64,000 nt of DNA from Geminisphaera colitermitum TAV2 (GCF_000171235.2 NZ_ABEA03000176.1:62001-126000); one strand, 5' to 3'. Counted from the stretch's first letter, positions 1 to 9,423 are shown. Notes: generated by a model not told the origin, from the letters alone. Numbers and translations: made by a program.

Positions 1-1
1 C

Positions 2-1009
2 GTGAGAGAGATTCATTTCATCCAAGATTACGAAGAACGGGATGGATGCATAATCAGGATAGTTAGCCTTGAGAAGCAACTGAATGAGCGGGGTAGAACT
101 GTAGGTCTCGCCGCTTTTCCCGAACGGATTTTTATAGCCCAAGAGATGTCGTCCGTCCATCCAGCCGGCTTCAACGGGGATAAAGACATGATTGAACGAG
201 TCCGGCACGCCATCGGGTTTCAGGTTAGATGCGAGCTGTCGGGCGGTCATGGTTTTTCCCGTCCCAGTCGGTCCAGATATGATGACAAACGGCTTTGCGG
301 CCAAGGCGGTAATCAGGGTGGTGCTCACCGTGGCAGTCCGTGGTGATAACACGGCTACTGGTGGTTTCTCGTATTCGACAGTAAGGCCTTCTAGCCAGTC
401 ATGAAACTGCTTCGGCGAGATCGCCAACGTGTCATGAAATCCATAGAATGCGCATTGTTCGTAAAAATCGCGCAGGAATATATATCCTTCCGCGGGCTCT
501 TTCCATTCGGTTTTTTCCAGTTTGAGTTTGAGAAGTCTTTTGGCGAGCGGACCAATTTGGAGCTCTCGAAAAAGCGGGGCCAAATTATAAGGAACCTCCG
601 TTGCTCCGTTTTTTACAGTACACAGTCCCATGGATCCCATGGAATAAACAAGATTGGTGAAGACTTTCTCACCGTAATCCTCGCGCCTGAGAACTCCCTG
701 CATCTCTGCGGTTCGCGATCTTGCCAAGCCCGTGATCAACGTATGGTGGCTGAAAATGATCGAGATGAAGGTGAGCGCTCGAATAGCTTGGGGACCCATT
801 GCCCGGACCTCATTCCAGAGCTCGGGCAGCCTGTTGCTTGCATCTGCCGATAGCATGTTAGCCACTTGGGAATCGGCAAGGCGCACATCCTCAATCTGCC
901 CCCCTAAATTCGAAAGAACTTGATCTGCAGGAACGGCTTCCAGCACCTTGGCCACTTTGAAATAGCCGTTTTTGGTCAAAGAGACAATGAGATTTTCTAG
1001 TCCGGGCAT
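2..1009 (-). CDS. McrB-like AAA+ GTPase/ATPase, C-terminus off window
   Basis: An uninterrupted minus-strand frame opens with ATG at 1009 and is still open at base 2, so at least 336 codons are present and the C-terminus lies outside. The first 230 or so residues are a family-specific N-terminal region. A Walker A motif GPTGTGKT follows near residue 245 and a Walker B-like VILDEMNLSH at the window edge, the spacing seen in McrB-type restriction NTPases of the AAA_5 group. It starts 4 bases after the stop of the adenine methyltransferase gene, so the two are surely co-transcribed. The pairing resembles McrBC-like systems with their own methylase, such as LlaJI. An McrC-type nuclease would be expected next, outside the window. 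Function is inferred from motifs and neighbour. Confidence 0.8.
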   Translation of the reverse strand, partial: MPGLENLIVSLTKNGYFKVAKVLEAVPADQVLSNLGGQIEDVRLADSQVANMLSADASNRLPELWNEVRAMGPQAIRALTFISIIFSHHTLITGLARSRTAEMQGVLRREDYGEKVFTNLVYSMGSMGLCTVKNGATEVPYNLAPLFRELQIGPLAKRLLKLKLEKTEWKEPAEGYIFLRDFYEQCAFYGFHDTLAISPKQFHDWLEGLTVEYEKPPVAVLSPRTATVSTTLITALAAKPFVIISGPTGTGKTMTARQLASNLKPDGVPDSFNHVFIPVEAGWMDGRHLLGYKNPFGKSGETYSSTPLIQLLLKANYPDYASIPFFVILDEMNLSH

Positions 1010-1013
1010 GGCG

Positions 1014-2273
1014 TTATTTTTTTCTGGCCGTAATCAGGCACTCCTTAACGTTGCGTTGCCGATCATTCCGACGACCCATTGTCATGTGAATATGATCGAA
1101 GTCAACCACTTCAATCTTGTAAGATTTTCCCAAGATGTTGCTTGCGATGGACTCAAGCTCGCTCAATCCTATCATCCCAGTATTGCTGTAGCTGAGGACC
1201 AGATTCGAGCCTGAACTCTGAATTCCCCGAAACATGTCAGCAAAGGCGCCGCGCACCTGCGTTTGGATGCAGAAAGGGGATTGGTGACGGTATTCGCGAT
1301 ATCGACCCTTCACGAATTTCCCCTTTTCCCGTTGAATGGGTGGAAAGTCATAAAGAACCAAGGTTTCCAGCGCGTGGTAAAACCGGCTGTAGTGGACGAA
1401 ACAGTAAGGCGGATCAGCGTAAACGGTAGCAGGCGGGATGCTGGCCAGGCATTCTTTGTAGTCCAACACGGAAATGGCATGTGGATGGTCCGGTGCTCGC
1501 GTGGGTAGGGCAGCAAAGGCAACCGAGTATTTTTTTAGGAAATAATCTCGCAAGCTGCGTGCGCGATAGACCGCGATGTCTAACATGGAGGATTGAGAAG
1601 TGGCGTTGCGGAATTGAGCGTAATGCCCCGTCCCTTGGCTGACGTATGCCATCGCGTGCATGAGCGAGGTGAGAATGACAGGGTAAAAAGGCTGCTGCCG
1701 ATGTTGCTCTGCAACCTCTCGTAAGGCGTCAATCCACAGGCATTGCTCTGCGGACCACCAGGTGCCCGCGTAATATTTTGTAAAAAGATGGTAGTGATAG
1801 CCGAACGTAGCATCCACGAGTTGCCGGTTGCGGTCCTCGCAGGCATTGAAGTCTGAGATTGTCCGGGTGTGCCGGGTTGAATCCAAATCTTCAGGGAGGT
1901 ACCCGATTCGCTCGTTCACGAGAGCCTCGGCGGCTGATACAATCTCCTCGGGCGAGCCTCCCGTGCTGTTTTCCCGATGTGCGGTAAGGTAGGCGGCGGC
2001 TAGGATGCCGGAATATGCCTGGATATCATTGGAGATGACCGGCACTGCATGTCCAATGGCACCCGATAGACTGCAGGAACCCGCAAAAAGATCGCAGATG
2101 GGACGTCCCGGCTTGTGCATCGCGGCGATTCCCTGAACCACAAGGGGTAATAGCTTCGACTTGGAACCCATGTACTTAACATACTGTGGATAGTCACGGA
2201 TCGTCAGGTTAAATGGATCCTTCTTTTTGCGCTCAGCGCGCTGGTTGGTTACGGCTTTGGGCCCGACATGCAT
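1014..2273 (-). CDS. D12-class N6-adenine DNA methyltransferase
   Basis: About 420 residues. It shows the D12-class pattern: YVKYMGSKSKLLP near the N-terminus (motif X), DLFAGSCSLSGAIG (motif I, SAM binding) and YADPPYC (motif IV, catalytic DPPY), in the alpha-type order of Dam-like enzymes. The frame is open to 2321, but the extra residues look non-native, so an internal ATG at 2273 is preferred; neither start has a clear ribosome site. It should methylate adenine in a recognition sequence and protect host DNA from the McrB-like system encoded directly downstream. The gene is complete, with no frameshift. Confidence 0.85.
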   Translation of the reverse strand: MHVGPKAVTNQRAERKKKDPFNLTIRDYPQYVKYMGSKSKLLPLVVQGIAAMHKPGRPICDLFAGSCSLSGAIGHAVPVISNDIQAYSGILAAAYLTAHRENSTGGSPEEIVSAAEALVNERIGYLPEDLDSTRHTRTISDFNACEDRNRQLVDATFGYHYHLFTKYYAGTWWSAEQCLWIDALREVAEQHRQQPFYPVILTSLMHAMAYVSQGTGHYAQFRNATSQSSMLDIAVYRARSLRDYFLKKYSVAFAALPTRAPDHPHAISVLDYKECLASIPPATVYADPPYCFVHYSRFYHALETLVLYDFPPIQREKGKFVKGRYREYRHQSPFCIQTQVRGAFADMFRGIQSSGSNLVLSYSNTGMIGLSELESIASNILGKSYKIEVVDFDHIHMTMGRRNDRQRNVKECLITARKK

Positions 2274-2339
2274 ACATTGCGTCATCGAAACAACTGAAAG
2301 TAAAACAAGGGGGGAAATCAACGTTCCCGGAAAAGATCG

Positions 2340-2630
2340 TGTCTGTCAGAGAGCGAGGACACCGAATTCAGCGTGGAGTCTATTCTCACCGGCTTCCCGG
2401 ACCTGACGCGTACGCTCGCGTGAGACACCGAGTTCGACGGGCGGATCTCGTCGGGCGTGGCGTCTTCCGGGTAGTAGCGGCGAAGCGCCAGTGCTTGGTT
2501 GGGCGTCAGGCGCTCGAACGCCGCGTCGAGGCTGTCGCGGACGTCGTCGAGTTCGACGACTTCGGCGGGCGAGGGCAGTGCGCAAGTTCTCGTCCGACCG
2601 GAAGCTGACCAGTTCGCCCGCATCGATGCC
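2340..2630 (-). pseudogene. Fragment of sigma factor (region 4), duplicate of the copy at 8.0-8.7 kb
   Basis: Translated pieces in two frames, PSPAEVVELDDVRDSLD, ALALRRYYPEDATPDEI and ELGVSRERTRQVREAGE, match the C-terminal part of the sigma factor at 8022..8730. A two-base length change after the DEI codons shifts the frame, and the N-terminal half is missing. The fragment is therefore a decayed paralogue. Its tandem TAC TAC codons show what the intact form of the other copy should look like. Confidence 0.65.
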
Positions 2631-2678
2631 TGAAAAGCGGGAGGGGGGCATGAAATAGAATGGGTGGGTCGGCGCGAG

Positions 2679-3150
2679 CTATACGGCCAGCGACCGGAGT
2701 AGCGAGGCTTTCTTGGTGCCCGGATTGCCGCTGAGAATCGAGGGGCCGTAACGACGGTCGTTCAGTTTTTCGATCCAGCCATCGATCCAGTCGGTGATGG
2801 TGTCTCTGCAGTAGAGATGCGTGTCGTGGCGTGGGACGATCTGTGTTCCCGCTGGCGGGAACGCGGCCGATTTCCAGCGAACCATAGTTGAATTGAGCAG
2901 ACCGATGCATGGGCCGGCAGTACCTGCGTCGTGCTGGCGCATGGCGAGAAAGCGCCACCGCATCCGGACGAGAAGCGCACAGGTCTCCGCCATACGGGGA
3001 GAAAAAATACGCGGGCGATAACGCGGGAGCGGATCGAGGTCGTTGTTGCGGAGCCGGATGAGTTGGACGAATGCGTCCTGTTCCGGCCAGAAGCCGGCCA
3101 GCGAGAGGGAGCTTGGGGTCGCGAATTACCCTCGTTATCTCCGTTGTCGG
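2679..3150 (-). pseudogene. Decayed gene of unknown function beside IS630
   Basis: A minus-strand frame from 2993 to 2679 (about 104 codons, ending GTKKASLLRSLAV) continues upstream without a start as a sensible protein sequence (PEQDAFVQLIRLRNNDL). It then needs a frame change to join another stretch, TTEITRVIRDPKLPL, close to the insertion sequence. I do not recognise the family. The frame changes and the adjacent insertion sequence suggest a broken gene. Confidence 0.35.
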
Positions 3151-3214
3151 ACGCGAAGAAGCTGAGCCAGAGGCGTCCGGAACCGATGTGCGCGGCGATG
3201 CGAGCGGCATCCTA

Positions 3215-4419
3215 GTATCTTGTAACACAATATATTTCGTATTGATCTCGGAGTCAGAAAGCAATTATGTCCGGCATGGTCAACCGATACAAAGTCACGC
3301 TTACGCAGGCGGAGAGGGATCAGCTAACCGAGCTTGCCCGCAGTGGTAAATCCACGGCGGCAAAGTTCATCTACGCCCGGGCGTTGCTGCTATGCGACGA
3401 AGGGAAGCGTGATGATCCCTGGAAGGTTGGGGACGTGGCCGCTGCCCTGGGTGTGAGCACGCGTACCATCGAGCACCTCAAGCAGCGCTTCGTCGAAGAA
3501 GGATTGTCGGCGGCGCTCGTACGCAAGCCGCAGCGCAAGCCCAGGGCGGCGGCTTTTGATGGTGAGTTCGACGCCCGTCTGACTGCCTTGGCCTGTTCGC
3601 AGGCTCCGAGCGGATACCAACGGTGGACCGTCAGGCTTCTGGCCGATAAATTGGTCGAGCTAAAGATTGCCGATTCGGTTTCCGCGATGACCGTGCACCG
3701 GTCGCTAAAAAAAACGAACTGCAGCCTCACCTGAGCAAGTATTGGAAGATTCCGCCGGACAACAATGCGGCCTTCGCCGCCGCGATGGAGGATGTCCTGG
3801 AGGTGTATCGCCTGCCGCACGATCCACGCTTTCCGGTCGTTTGCATGGACGAATCAAGCAAGCAGATGGTCGGCGAGGTAAAGCCGCCGATCCCCGCCGC
3901 ACCCGGGCACGCGCAGATCATTGATCACGAGTATGTGCGCAACGGCGTCGCCAGGCTTTTGGTGGAAGTTGAACCGTTGACCGGCCGCCGCCACGTCGAG
4001 GTGAGCGAACGTCGCACGCAGCAAGACTGGGCGCGCTTCATCAAGGGCATGCTCGACGAACGATACCCCAAGGCGGCCAAGGTGCGTCTGGTTGTGGATA
4101 ACCTCAACATCCACAGCATTGCCTCGCTCTACGAAACGTTCCCGCCTGCCGAGGCTCGTCGCCTCGCCGAAAAACTCGAAATTCACTACACCCCCATCCA
4201 TGGCAGCTGGCTGAACATCGCCGAGATCGAACTAAGCGCCTTGAGTCGTCAGTGTCTGGATCGCCGCATCCCCGACATCACTGCCATGCGCCGCGAAGTC
4301 GCCGCCTGGCAACAGCACCGCAACCAGCGCGGCGCCCCCATCAACTGGCGTTTCACCACCGAGGACGCTCGCATCAAACTCATTCGTCTTTATCCGAAAC
4401 TTTAACTGTTACAGGATGC
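3215..4419 (+). mobile_element. IS630-family insertion sequence
   Basis: The element is bounded by TA dinucleotides at 3213-3214 and 4420-4421, the target duplication typical of IS630/Tc1/mariner. The ends are inverted repeats: GTATCTTGTAACA on the left and, on the other strand, GCATCCTGTAACA on the right. It is about 1.2 kb and carries one transposase in two overlapping frames. It has landed in already decayed sequence. Confidence 0.85.
3267..4405 (+). CDS. IS630-family transposase, two frames joined by frameshift at A8
   Basis: The first frame (3267..3734) encodes the helix-turn-helix half (VGDVAAALGVSTRTIEHLKQR). The second (ending 4405) encodes the DDE catalytic half, with CMDESSKQ, LVVDNLNIH and the downstream glutamate in WLNIAEIELSAL. 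The two are connected at about 3709-3716 by a run of eight A (cta aaa aaa acg). Reading -1 there joins LKK to NELQPHLSKYW without loss, the usual programmed frameshift of this family. The enzyme moves the surrounding element by cut and paste at TA. A simple loss-of-function indel cannot be excluded. Confidence 0.85.
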
Positions 4420-4543
4420 TAGGCATCCTCGACATCGCAGAGTTCCTCGTAAGCGGAGGCCGGCAATGGTTTGGTTGATTTCAGGAGGGATTCTGAGTTC
4501 ATGGGCTTGGAGGAGGAAGCGCGCGCGCCGCTCATCTGCCCGA

Positions 4544-4918
4544 TCAGTCGGCGGCCGGATAGTTTCGTGGAGCACGCCTCCCTCCGCATTGCGCACGGAC
4601 TTTTTCCCGGAGTTGATCAACCTTCATGGCATCCTCGGGTCCAAACACGATGTCATTGGGACGTTCCTCGATATAAAGGAATCCCGCCTCACCGGTTTTG
4701 CGCGGAAACATCCTCAAGCGAAGATAGGTCATCAAATCATCAAGTGCTTCGTTACAGAGGTGAAATTGATAGCGGACTCCGTCACGGTCGCTTCCGTATC
4801 CGCACCAGATTTCGACATGGGTCGGAGTCGAGTCACCGAGGGCGCGGTTGGAAAAATCGCAGGAGAGTTCCGCTTTTTCAAAAACATGCCTTTCCGGGCG
4901 CAGGAAGGTGTTTCATAA
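4544..4918 (-). CDS. Hypothetical protein, start uncertain
   Basis: An open minus-strand frame follows a TGA at about 4919 and reads as plausible protein (VFEKAELSCDFSNRALG, THVEIWCGYGSDRDG, VRYQFHLCNEALDDLMTYLR) up to TGA at 4544. No ATG, GTG or TTG lies near its upstream limit; the first ATG is internal at 4735. The gene is either 5'-truncated or uses a rare start codon. It lies just downstream of rtcB on the same strand and could be the last gene of the tRNA-array cassette. No family recognised. Confidence 0.4.
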
Positions 4919-4991
4919 GCTGGGGAATGATTGGATAATGGCAATTAGGGCGACGGTGGCGCACGGCCCGCCGTGCCCGGGATCGTTTTGA

Positions 4992-6524
4992 TCAAAGCTG
5001 GGACTCCGCCTGACCTTCGCGGCGCTCGCTCTTGTGGACGGCGCGCTTTTCGCGGCAGGCACGCTGCCAGTGCGGCTCGGGAGCTTCGCCGGCCATGATG
5101 CAGCCTTGCGGCTGGATTTCGCCGACCACAGTCGCGAGGCCGAAGCGGGCGATCTGGGCCTTCACTTTGGTCGCGTCTTTGTAGCCGAGCGGGGACTCGG
5201 AGAGGTCGGGCGTGCCGTTGAACCAGCGCACGTCGATGCCCTGTGTCACCGCGGAGAGGACTTCCTTCACGCGGGCCGGATCGATCTCGCCATCGGCATC
5301 CTTGTAGGGACGCAGCATGGCGGTGCGCGAGAGGTTGCGGCCGGCGCCGTGCGGGCAAAATGACAGGTAGTCGGCGTTGTCCGCGCCGAGCACGAGGAGG
5401 ATTTCGCGGGCCATGTTGAGCGGGATCAGGCCGAGCAGCAGCCGGCCTTGGCCGTCGCGCCAGGCGGGCGTGGCGCCCTTGCCGTGCAGGAACACGTCAC
5501 CGCGCTTCCACACGAAGTTATGCTCGTTGCCGATCTGCACGAGGGCGCGCTGGCCGGTGCGACTCAGGAAAGCGTCATGGATCACGGCGTGGTTGGCGCG
5601 AGTCCAGCGGGAGATGTATTGCAGCGCTTCCCAGTAGGCCACGCCTTCACGCGAATCGGCGGGCAACCAGACGGCGGCGTCCGGGATGCCCTTGGCGTTC
5701 TCGTTGCACCAGGCACGGGCGGCTTTCTGGCCGCGCTTGTAGAGGTCCGCGCCGATACCGCGCGAACCGTGATGGGTCACGAGGACGTTGAACTTGCCTT
5801 CACGACGCACGATCCACTCGGCCAGTTCGACGTAGCCGGCGGATTCGAGCACGGTGCGCTGTGTATCTGTGAACTGGATATGGCCGATATAGGCAAAGTG
5901 GTTGCCGTCGCCTTGCGTGCCGAGGAAATCTTGGGCGCGGCTGCGCAGGCCGGAGAGGAACGGGTTGTCCCACACCGGCTCGTCGAGCACGGCCGCCGTG
6001 AACTGCTGGCCGCGAGGACGACCGCCTACGCCGAAATGCGTCACGTTTTGCAGGTGGTTCATGAGTTCTTCGACTGGATGGTTGTCGGCGAAGAAGGTGG
6101 CGAACATCGAGCAGCAGATATCGGCCGAGTGAGCGCCCGGGATGATGGCGTTTTCCACGGCGATGGCACCTCCGACCGGAATGGTCGCGGTGCCGCCGCC
6201 GGACGGACAAGTATCGGGCATGAGCACGCCGCGCTGGATCACGGGCATATGCAGGAGTTCCTTCATGCGCTGGCGGGCGGAGGCGACGTTGGCGATTTCC
6301 TCGTCGGTCTCGGCTTCGACAGCCTCGGCGAGTGACGCACTGGAGGCACGTGGCAGGATCAGCGGAGGCTGTTTCGGAAACTCCTGTTCGAGCTGGGCGA
6401 AGATGAGTGCGCGGTCGAGGCTGGTGGCGTCGAGTTCGCGGGCGCGGCGGAGGGCGGAGCCGAGGCGGTGGCCTTCAAGCCAGCCGGCGGCGAGCAGGTC
6501 GCGGGCTTTGATTTCCATGGTCAT
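4992..6524 (-). CDS. rtcB: RtcB-type RNA ligase
   Basis: 510 residues with the RtcB signatures in order: SADICCSMF (metal-binding Asp/Cys, standard DIGCGM), GDGNHFAYIG, THHGSRGIG, EHNFVW and CPHGAGRNLSR, which holds the histidine that is guanylylated. RtcB joins a 2',3'-cyclic phosphate or 3'-phosphate end to a 5'-OH end using GTP and Mn, and repairs or splices tRNAs. The N-terminal 100 residues differ from the E. coli type, as in phage-encoded members. It is the distal large gene of a minus-strand set headed by the tRNA array, some of whose tRNAs are interrupted, so a role in processing or repairing those tRNAs is the obvious inference. No archease or RtcA is present. Confidence 0.92.
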   Translation of the reverse strand: MTMEIKARDLLAAGWLEGHRLGSALRRARELDATSLDRALIFAQLEQEFPKQPPLILPRASSASLAEAVEAETDEEIANVASARQRMKELLHMPVIQRGVLMPDTCPSGGGTATIPVGGAIAVENAIIPGAHSADICCSMFATFFADNHPVEELMNHLQNVTHFGVGGRPRGQQFTAAVLDEPVWDNPFLSGLRSRAQDFLGTQGDGNHFAYIGHIQFTDTQRTVLESAGYVELAEWIVRREGKFNVLVTHHGSRGIGADLYKRGQKAARAWCNENAKGIPDAAVWLPADSREGVAYWEALQYISRWTRANHAVIHDAFLSRTGQRALVQIGNEHNFVWKRGDVFLHGKGATPAWRDGQGRLLLGLIPLNMAREILLVLGADNADYLSFCPHGAGRNLSRTAMLRPYKDADGEIDPARVKEVLSAVTQGIDVRWFNGTPDLSESPLGYKDATKVKAQIARFGLATVVGEIQPQGCIMAGEAPEPHWQRACREKRAVHKSERREGQAESQL

Positions 6525-6758
6525 GATAAAAGAGAGTGGATCGGGACACCAGCCTGAGGCGATGACGGACAGAAACAGGCGGCAAAGGTTTGAGCCTTCA
6601 GGTGTGAGGTTTGCTTTTTGAGACGTTGAACGATAACGGTTAACAATCAGGTCGGTATCGTTTGGACAAACGGCTCATGGAGCCGTTCGAAGGCACCCGA
6701 GGATGCCGATAATACCTGTGTCGGCCAGCCGTCACTCAAGCCGGGCCCGAAAGTAAAG

Positions 6759-7247
6759 TTAAACGGCGAGAGGGATGCGCGTGGCCACATTAAATTCGTC
6801 GATCTCGTCCTGAAGACGTTCGATTTCGGCTTGGTAGGCCACGGTCAGGCGGTCCACCTCGTCGCGTGTGATCGTGGCGACGTAAACCGTGCGGGTGGCC
6901 TCGTCGCGGCTCAGGAAGCCGACGTGCTCGACCTCCTCGCCCTCCTTGGTGTTGAGCGCCTTGATGAAGACCAGCAGGCCGCGAAGCTCGGCCTGGAGGT
7001 TGAGCTTGCCGTAGATGCCGTGGTCGAGACCCGTCACGCCGGCATTGGCGGCGGCGAGGGCACCCTTGAAGGCGGCCAGTTCGCGGGAACGGATCACGCT
7101 TTCATCGAACGCGGCGCGCACGTCGGCGCGGGCAGGCTGGGTTTCCTTGCGGGAATTTTCGCGCTGCACGATTTCGCGCAGACGGGCGACTTCACCGGCG
7201 AGGCGGTTCTTGTGCTTCAGAGCGTGGGACAGGGTGATGGTTTTCAT
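6759..7247 (-). CDS. Coiled-coil protein, DIP1984/septicolysin-like (tentative)
   Basis: About 162 residues starting MKTITLSHALKHKN; the frame is open to 7313 but this internal ATG is the natural start. The protein is charged and helical, with heptad-like segments at both ends (RLAGEVARLREIVQRE; ERLQDEIDEFNVATRI). It also has a central strand-rich part containing HVGFLSRDEATRTVYVATI. The layout recalls the small DIP1984/septicolysin family, but I cannot confirm this by eye. It sits between the TAG-containing gene and rtcB on the same strand and ends in TAA. Confidence 0.55.
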   Translation of the reverse strand: MKTITLSHALKHKNRLAGEVARLREIVQRENSRKETQPARADVRAAFDESVIRSRELAAFKGALAAANAGVTGLDHGIYGKLNLQAELRGLLVFIKALNTKEGEEVEHVGFLSRDEATRTVYVATITRDEVDRLTVAYQAEIERLQDEIDEFNVATRIPLAV

Positions 7248-7349
7248 GTTCGTTTGGTTTGGTTGAGTTGGAGAATAGAGATTTCGAAAGGATCGAGGTA
7301 GAGGAGAGGGCACAGCATACCTGACTATTTGATCAGGTCTTGTCGGGCC

Positions 7350-8000
7350 TCACTCATGGAGATCATGTAAAGCCAGTTCATCCCGGACGGGCGCGATTCG
7401 TGGATTGTCAAAACGCCACCAATTCCTGCGGCCGTGGAGACGATTGAGACGCTCCCGGCCGCGCATGTGCTCCATGTGTGCATCGATCTCGGCCAGGCGG
7501 CGTCGCACTTCGGGAAGTTCGACGCGCTGGTGCGTGATCATTCGTGGCTGAACGTCCTATTCCAACCACCACGGATTGCGGATGGTGAAACCGATATACA
7601 GCCGGCGATGGCGAAACCACCGGCGCGGCAGGGTTTCGTCCTCCCAATGCCCGTAGGAGAAGAGATTCCGATGGCTCGCCGGCCAGCCGAGGCGGTTCCA
7701 TTCGAGCGGCGGAAGGATGCGAGGACGCAGGTTATACGGACGGCCGTCGGGCTGGATGAAATCACGGGAACGAGACCAGATCCGGCGGTTGATGACCGCG
7801 AGGACGGTGCGGAACACCGCAACGTCAGCGCGACGGCGGATGTCGTCGCGAAGCACGTAGGTCTTGGTCCAGCCGCGCTGGTAAGGCTCGGCCAGTGGAA
7901 CCACCGGCGCGTCGTGGAGCGCTTGGTGGAGCTGATCGTATTCACGTTCGAGGCGGAGGAGTGTCTTGTCCCGGGCGGTGTGTTTGTCGAGAAAACGCAT
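7350..8000 (-). CDS. Unknown protein with an in-frame TAG at codon 148
   Basis: One continuous minus-strand frame from ATG 8000 to TGA 7350, broken only by TAG at 7557-7559. Before the TAG it reads as a normal protein rich in Arg and Trp (NPWWLE precedes the codon). After it the same frame continues for 69 sensible residues (VELPEVRRRLAEIDAHMEHM ...). The conserved character on both sides suggests either readthrough or a very recent nonsense mutation. No family recognised. It lies between the sigma factor and the coiled-coil gene. A second gene in this cassette also carries an in-frame TAG. Confidence 0.6.
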
Positions 8001-8021
8001 GGTGAAAGGCAGCCGGGAGGA

Positions 8022-8730
8022 TCAGTCCCGGCTGCGGTTGACGAAGGATTGCCAGAGGGCGAGGACGACGAAGTCGGTGCGGAGCTTCTTTTCGCCGGCT
8101 TCGCGGACCTGACGCGCACGCTCGCGCGAGACGCCGAGTTCGGCGGCGATCTCGTCGAGCGTGGCATCCTCCAGGTAGGTAGCGACGAAGCGCCAGCGCT
8201 TGGTTGGGCGGCAGGCGGTCGAGCGCGATACCGAGGCTGGCACGGACGTCGTCGAGTTCGACGACTTCGGCAGGCGAAGGCAGTTGCGTGTCCGGGATCG
8301 AGTCCCACTCGATTTCGGTGGCGTCAGCGGCCTGCGCGGCTGCGTCGATTGCCGAGGAGACTTCGGCCATTGTAAGCTGGGTAGCCGAGGCGATTTCGCT
8401 CAGGGTCGGAGCGCGGCCGAGGCGGTTGGCCAGCTCGGTGCGTACGCGAGCGATGACGCCGACGCGGTCGCGTTGGCGGCGGCTCAGCGGGTCGAGGCGG
8501 CGGAGTTCGTCGAGCATGGCGCCGCGCACGCGCACGTAGCAGTAGGCGCGCACGTCGTCTGGCTCGCCCTGGCGTTGCCCGAGGGCGGCGATGAGCGCGA
8601 GTTTGCCGACAGACGCGAGGTCGTCGCGCGTGACGTTGACCGGCAGACGCCGGGTGAGGGTGGCGAGCGCCGTTTCGACGATGTCGAGGCACTCGGCGAG
8701 CGCCATGGGAAGGGAGGACACGCAGGTCAT
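8022..8730 (-). CDS. Sigma-70 family factor (FliA/WhiG type), single-base frameshift
   Basis: The N-terminal frame shows region 2 (VNVTRDDLASVGKLALIAAL, RAYCYVRVRGAMLDELRRLD) and region 3 (LANRLGRAPTLSEIASATQL), as in flagellar-type sigma factors. Region 4 is in the next frame: EDATLDEIAAELGVSRERARQVREAGEKKL. The break falls at about 8177-8185, where CGC TAC C TAC CTG has one extra C compared with the fragment at 2340..2630 (CGC TAC TAC CCG). The whole protein would be about 236 residues. It would redirect RNA polymerase to promoters of its own, perhaps those of the tRNA array. The indel may be decay, a sequencing error or recoding. Confidence 0.75.
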
Positions 8731-8790
8731 GGGTGGGCGGCAGCCCGCAGAGGGAGGAAGGAAATGCGCCTCCTCACCTGCGGGCTGCCG

Positions 8791-9423
8791 TCAGGGCGTG
8801 AGGAAGTGTCGCCAGTCCGGGTGTCGGGCTTCGCGGATCGCCATGGAGGCCGGCAGCGGTGCGGGGGCCTTGGGCCTGCGCAGCAACCGGAGTCCGGCTT
8901 CGTGCGGGAGTCGGTTGGCCTTGAGGGAGTTGATCTCCCGCTTGGCCCACACGAGGTTCTCGAAGGTGTCGCGTCCGCCGCGGTCGCGGGGGACGACGTG
9001 ATCGAGGTTGCCGCCGTGCTTGCCGACGCGTTCGCCGGTGTATTGGCAGACGCCGCCGTCGCGTTCGAAGATGGCCTCGCGCGTGAGCCGCGGAATGCGG
9101 ATCGGCATTTTCGCGAACTGGGTCGCGACGATGACGGTGGGCACTCGGATGCGGAGCTTCGGCGTGCTGATCGCGAAATCGAAATCGCGCACCGGCAGTT
9201 CGATCCACTCGCTCTAGGGAAGCGGGTTGAGGAAGAGCGGGCGGTCGAAGTTCCATGAGCCGTCGTCGAGTTTCGGATACGCGATGTCGAGGCCGAGCGC
9301 GGGCGGCAGGTCGGCGTTTCCGCCATTGAGGGCCACGAGGGCCTGCTTGACGGTGCGATGGCCGATAACCTGCCAGACGCGGTTGAGCGACAGGACGATG
9401 GGCTTGTCGAGGATGTCAGACAT
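8791..9423 (-). CDS. HNH endonuclease with an in-frame TAG at codon 70
   Basis: Start ATG at 9423 (MSDILDKPIVLSLNRVWQVI). TAG at 9214-9216 splits the frame after FLNPLP and before SEWIELPVRDF. The remainder carries the HNH motif LDHVVPRDRGG...ENLVWA, and CQYTGERV as in phage-type HNH homing nucleases. Length 211 codons, stop TGA at 8791. Related proteins of this type have no gap at the TAG position, where Trp (TGG) or Gln would fit. First protein gene downstream of the tRNA array, so possibly the mobility enzyme of the array or part of a phage-like module. Confidence 0.75.

Noticed and set aside
1263-1508. Plus-strand open frames opposite the methyltransferase and McrB-like genes (also 192-923)
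   Set aside because: They are antisense shadows; the minus strand carries well-supported motifs across the same bases.
5034-6621. Long plus-strand frames opposite rtcB (for example 295 codons at 5448)
   Set aside because: Antisense to a clear RtcB; codon composition is the mirror of the real gene.
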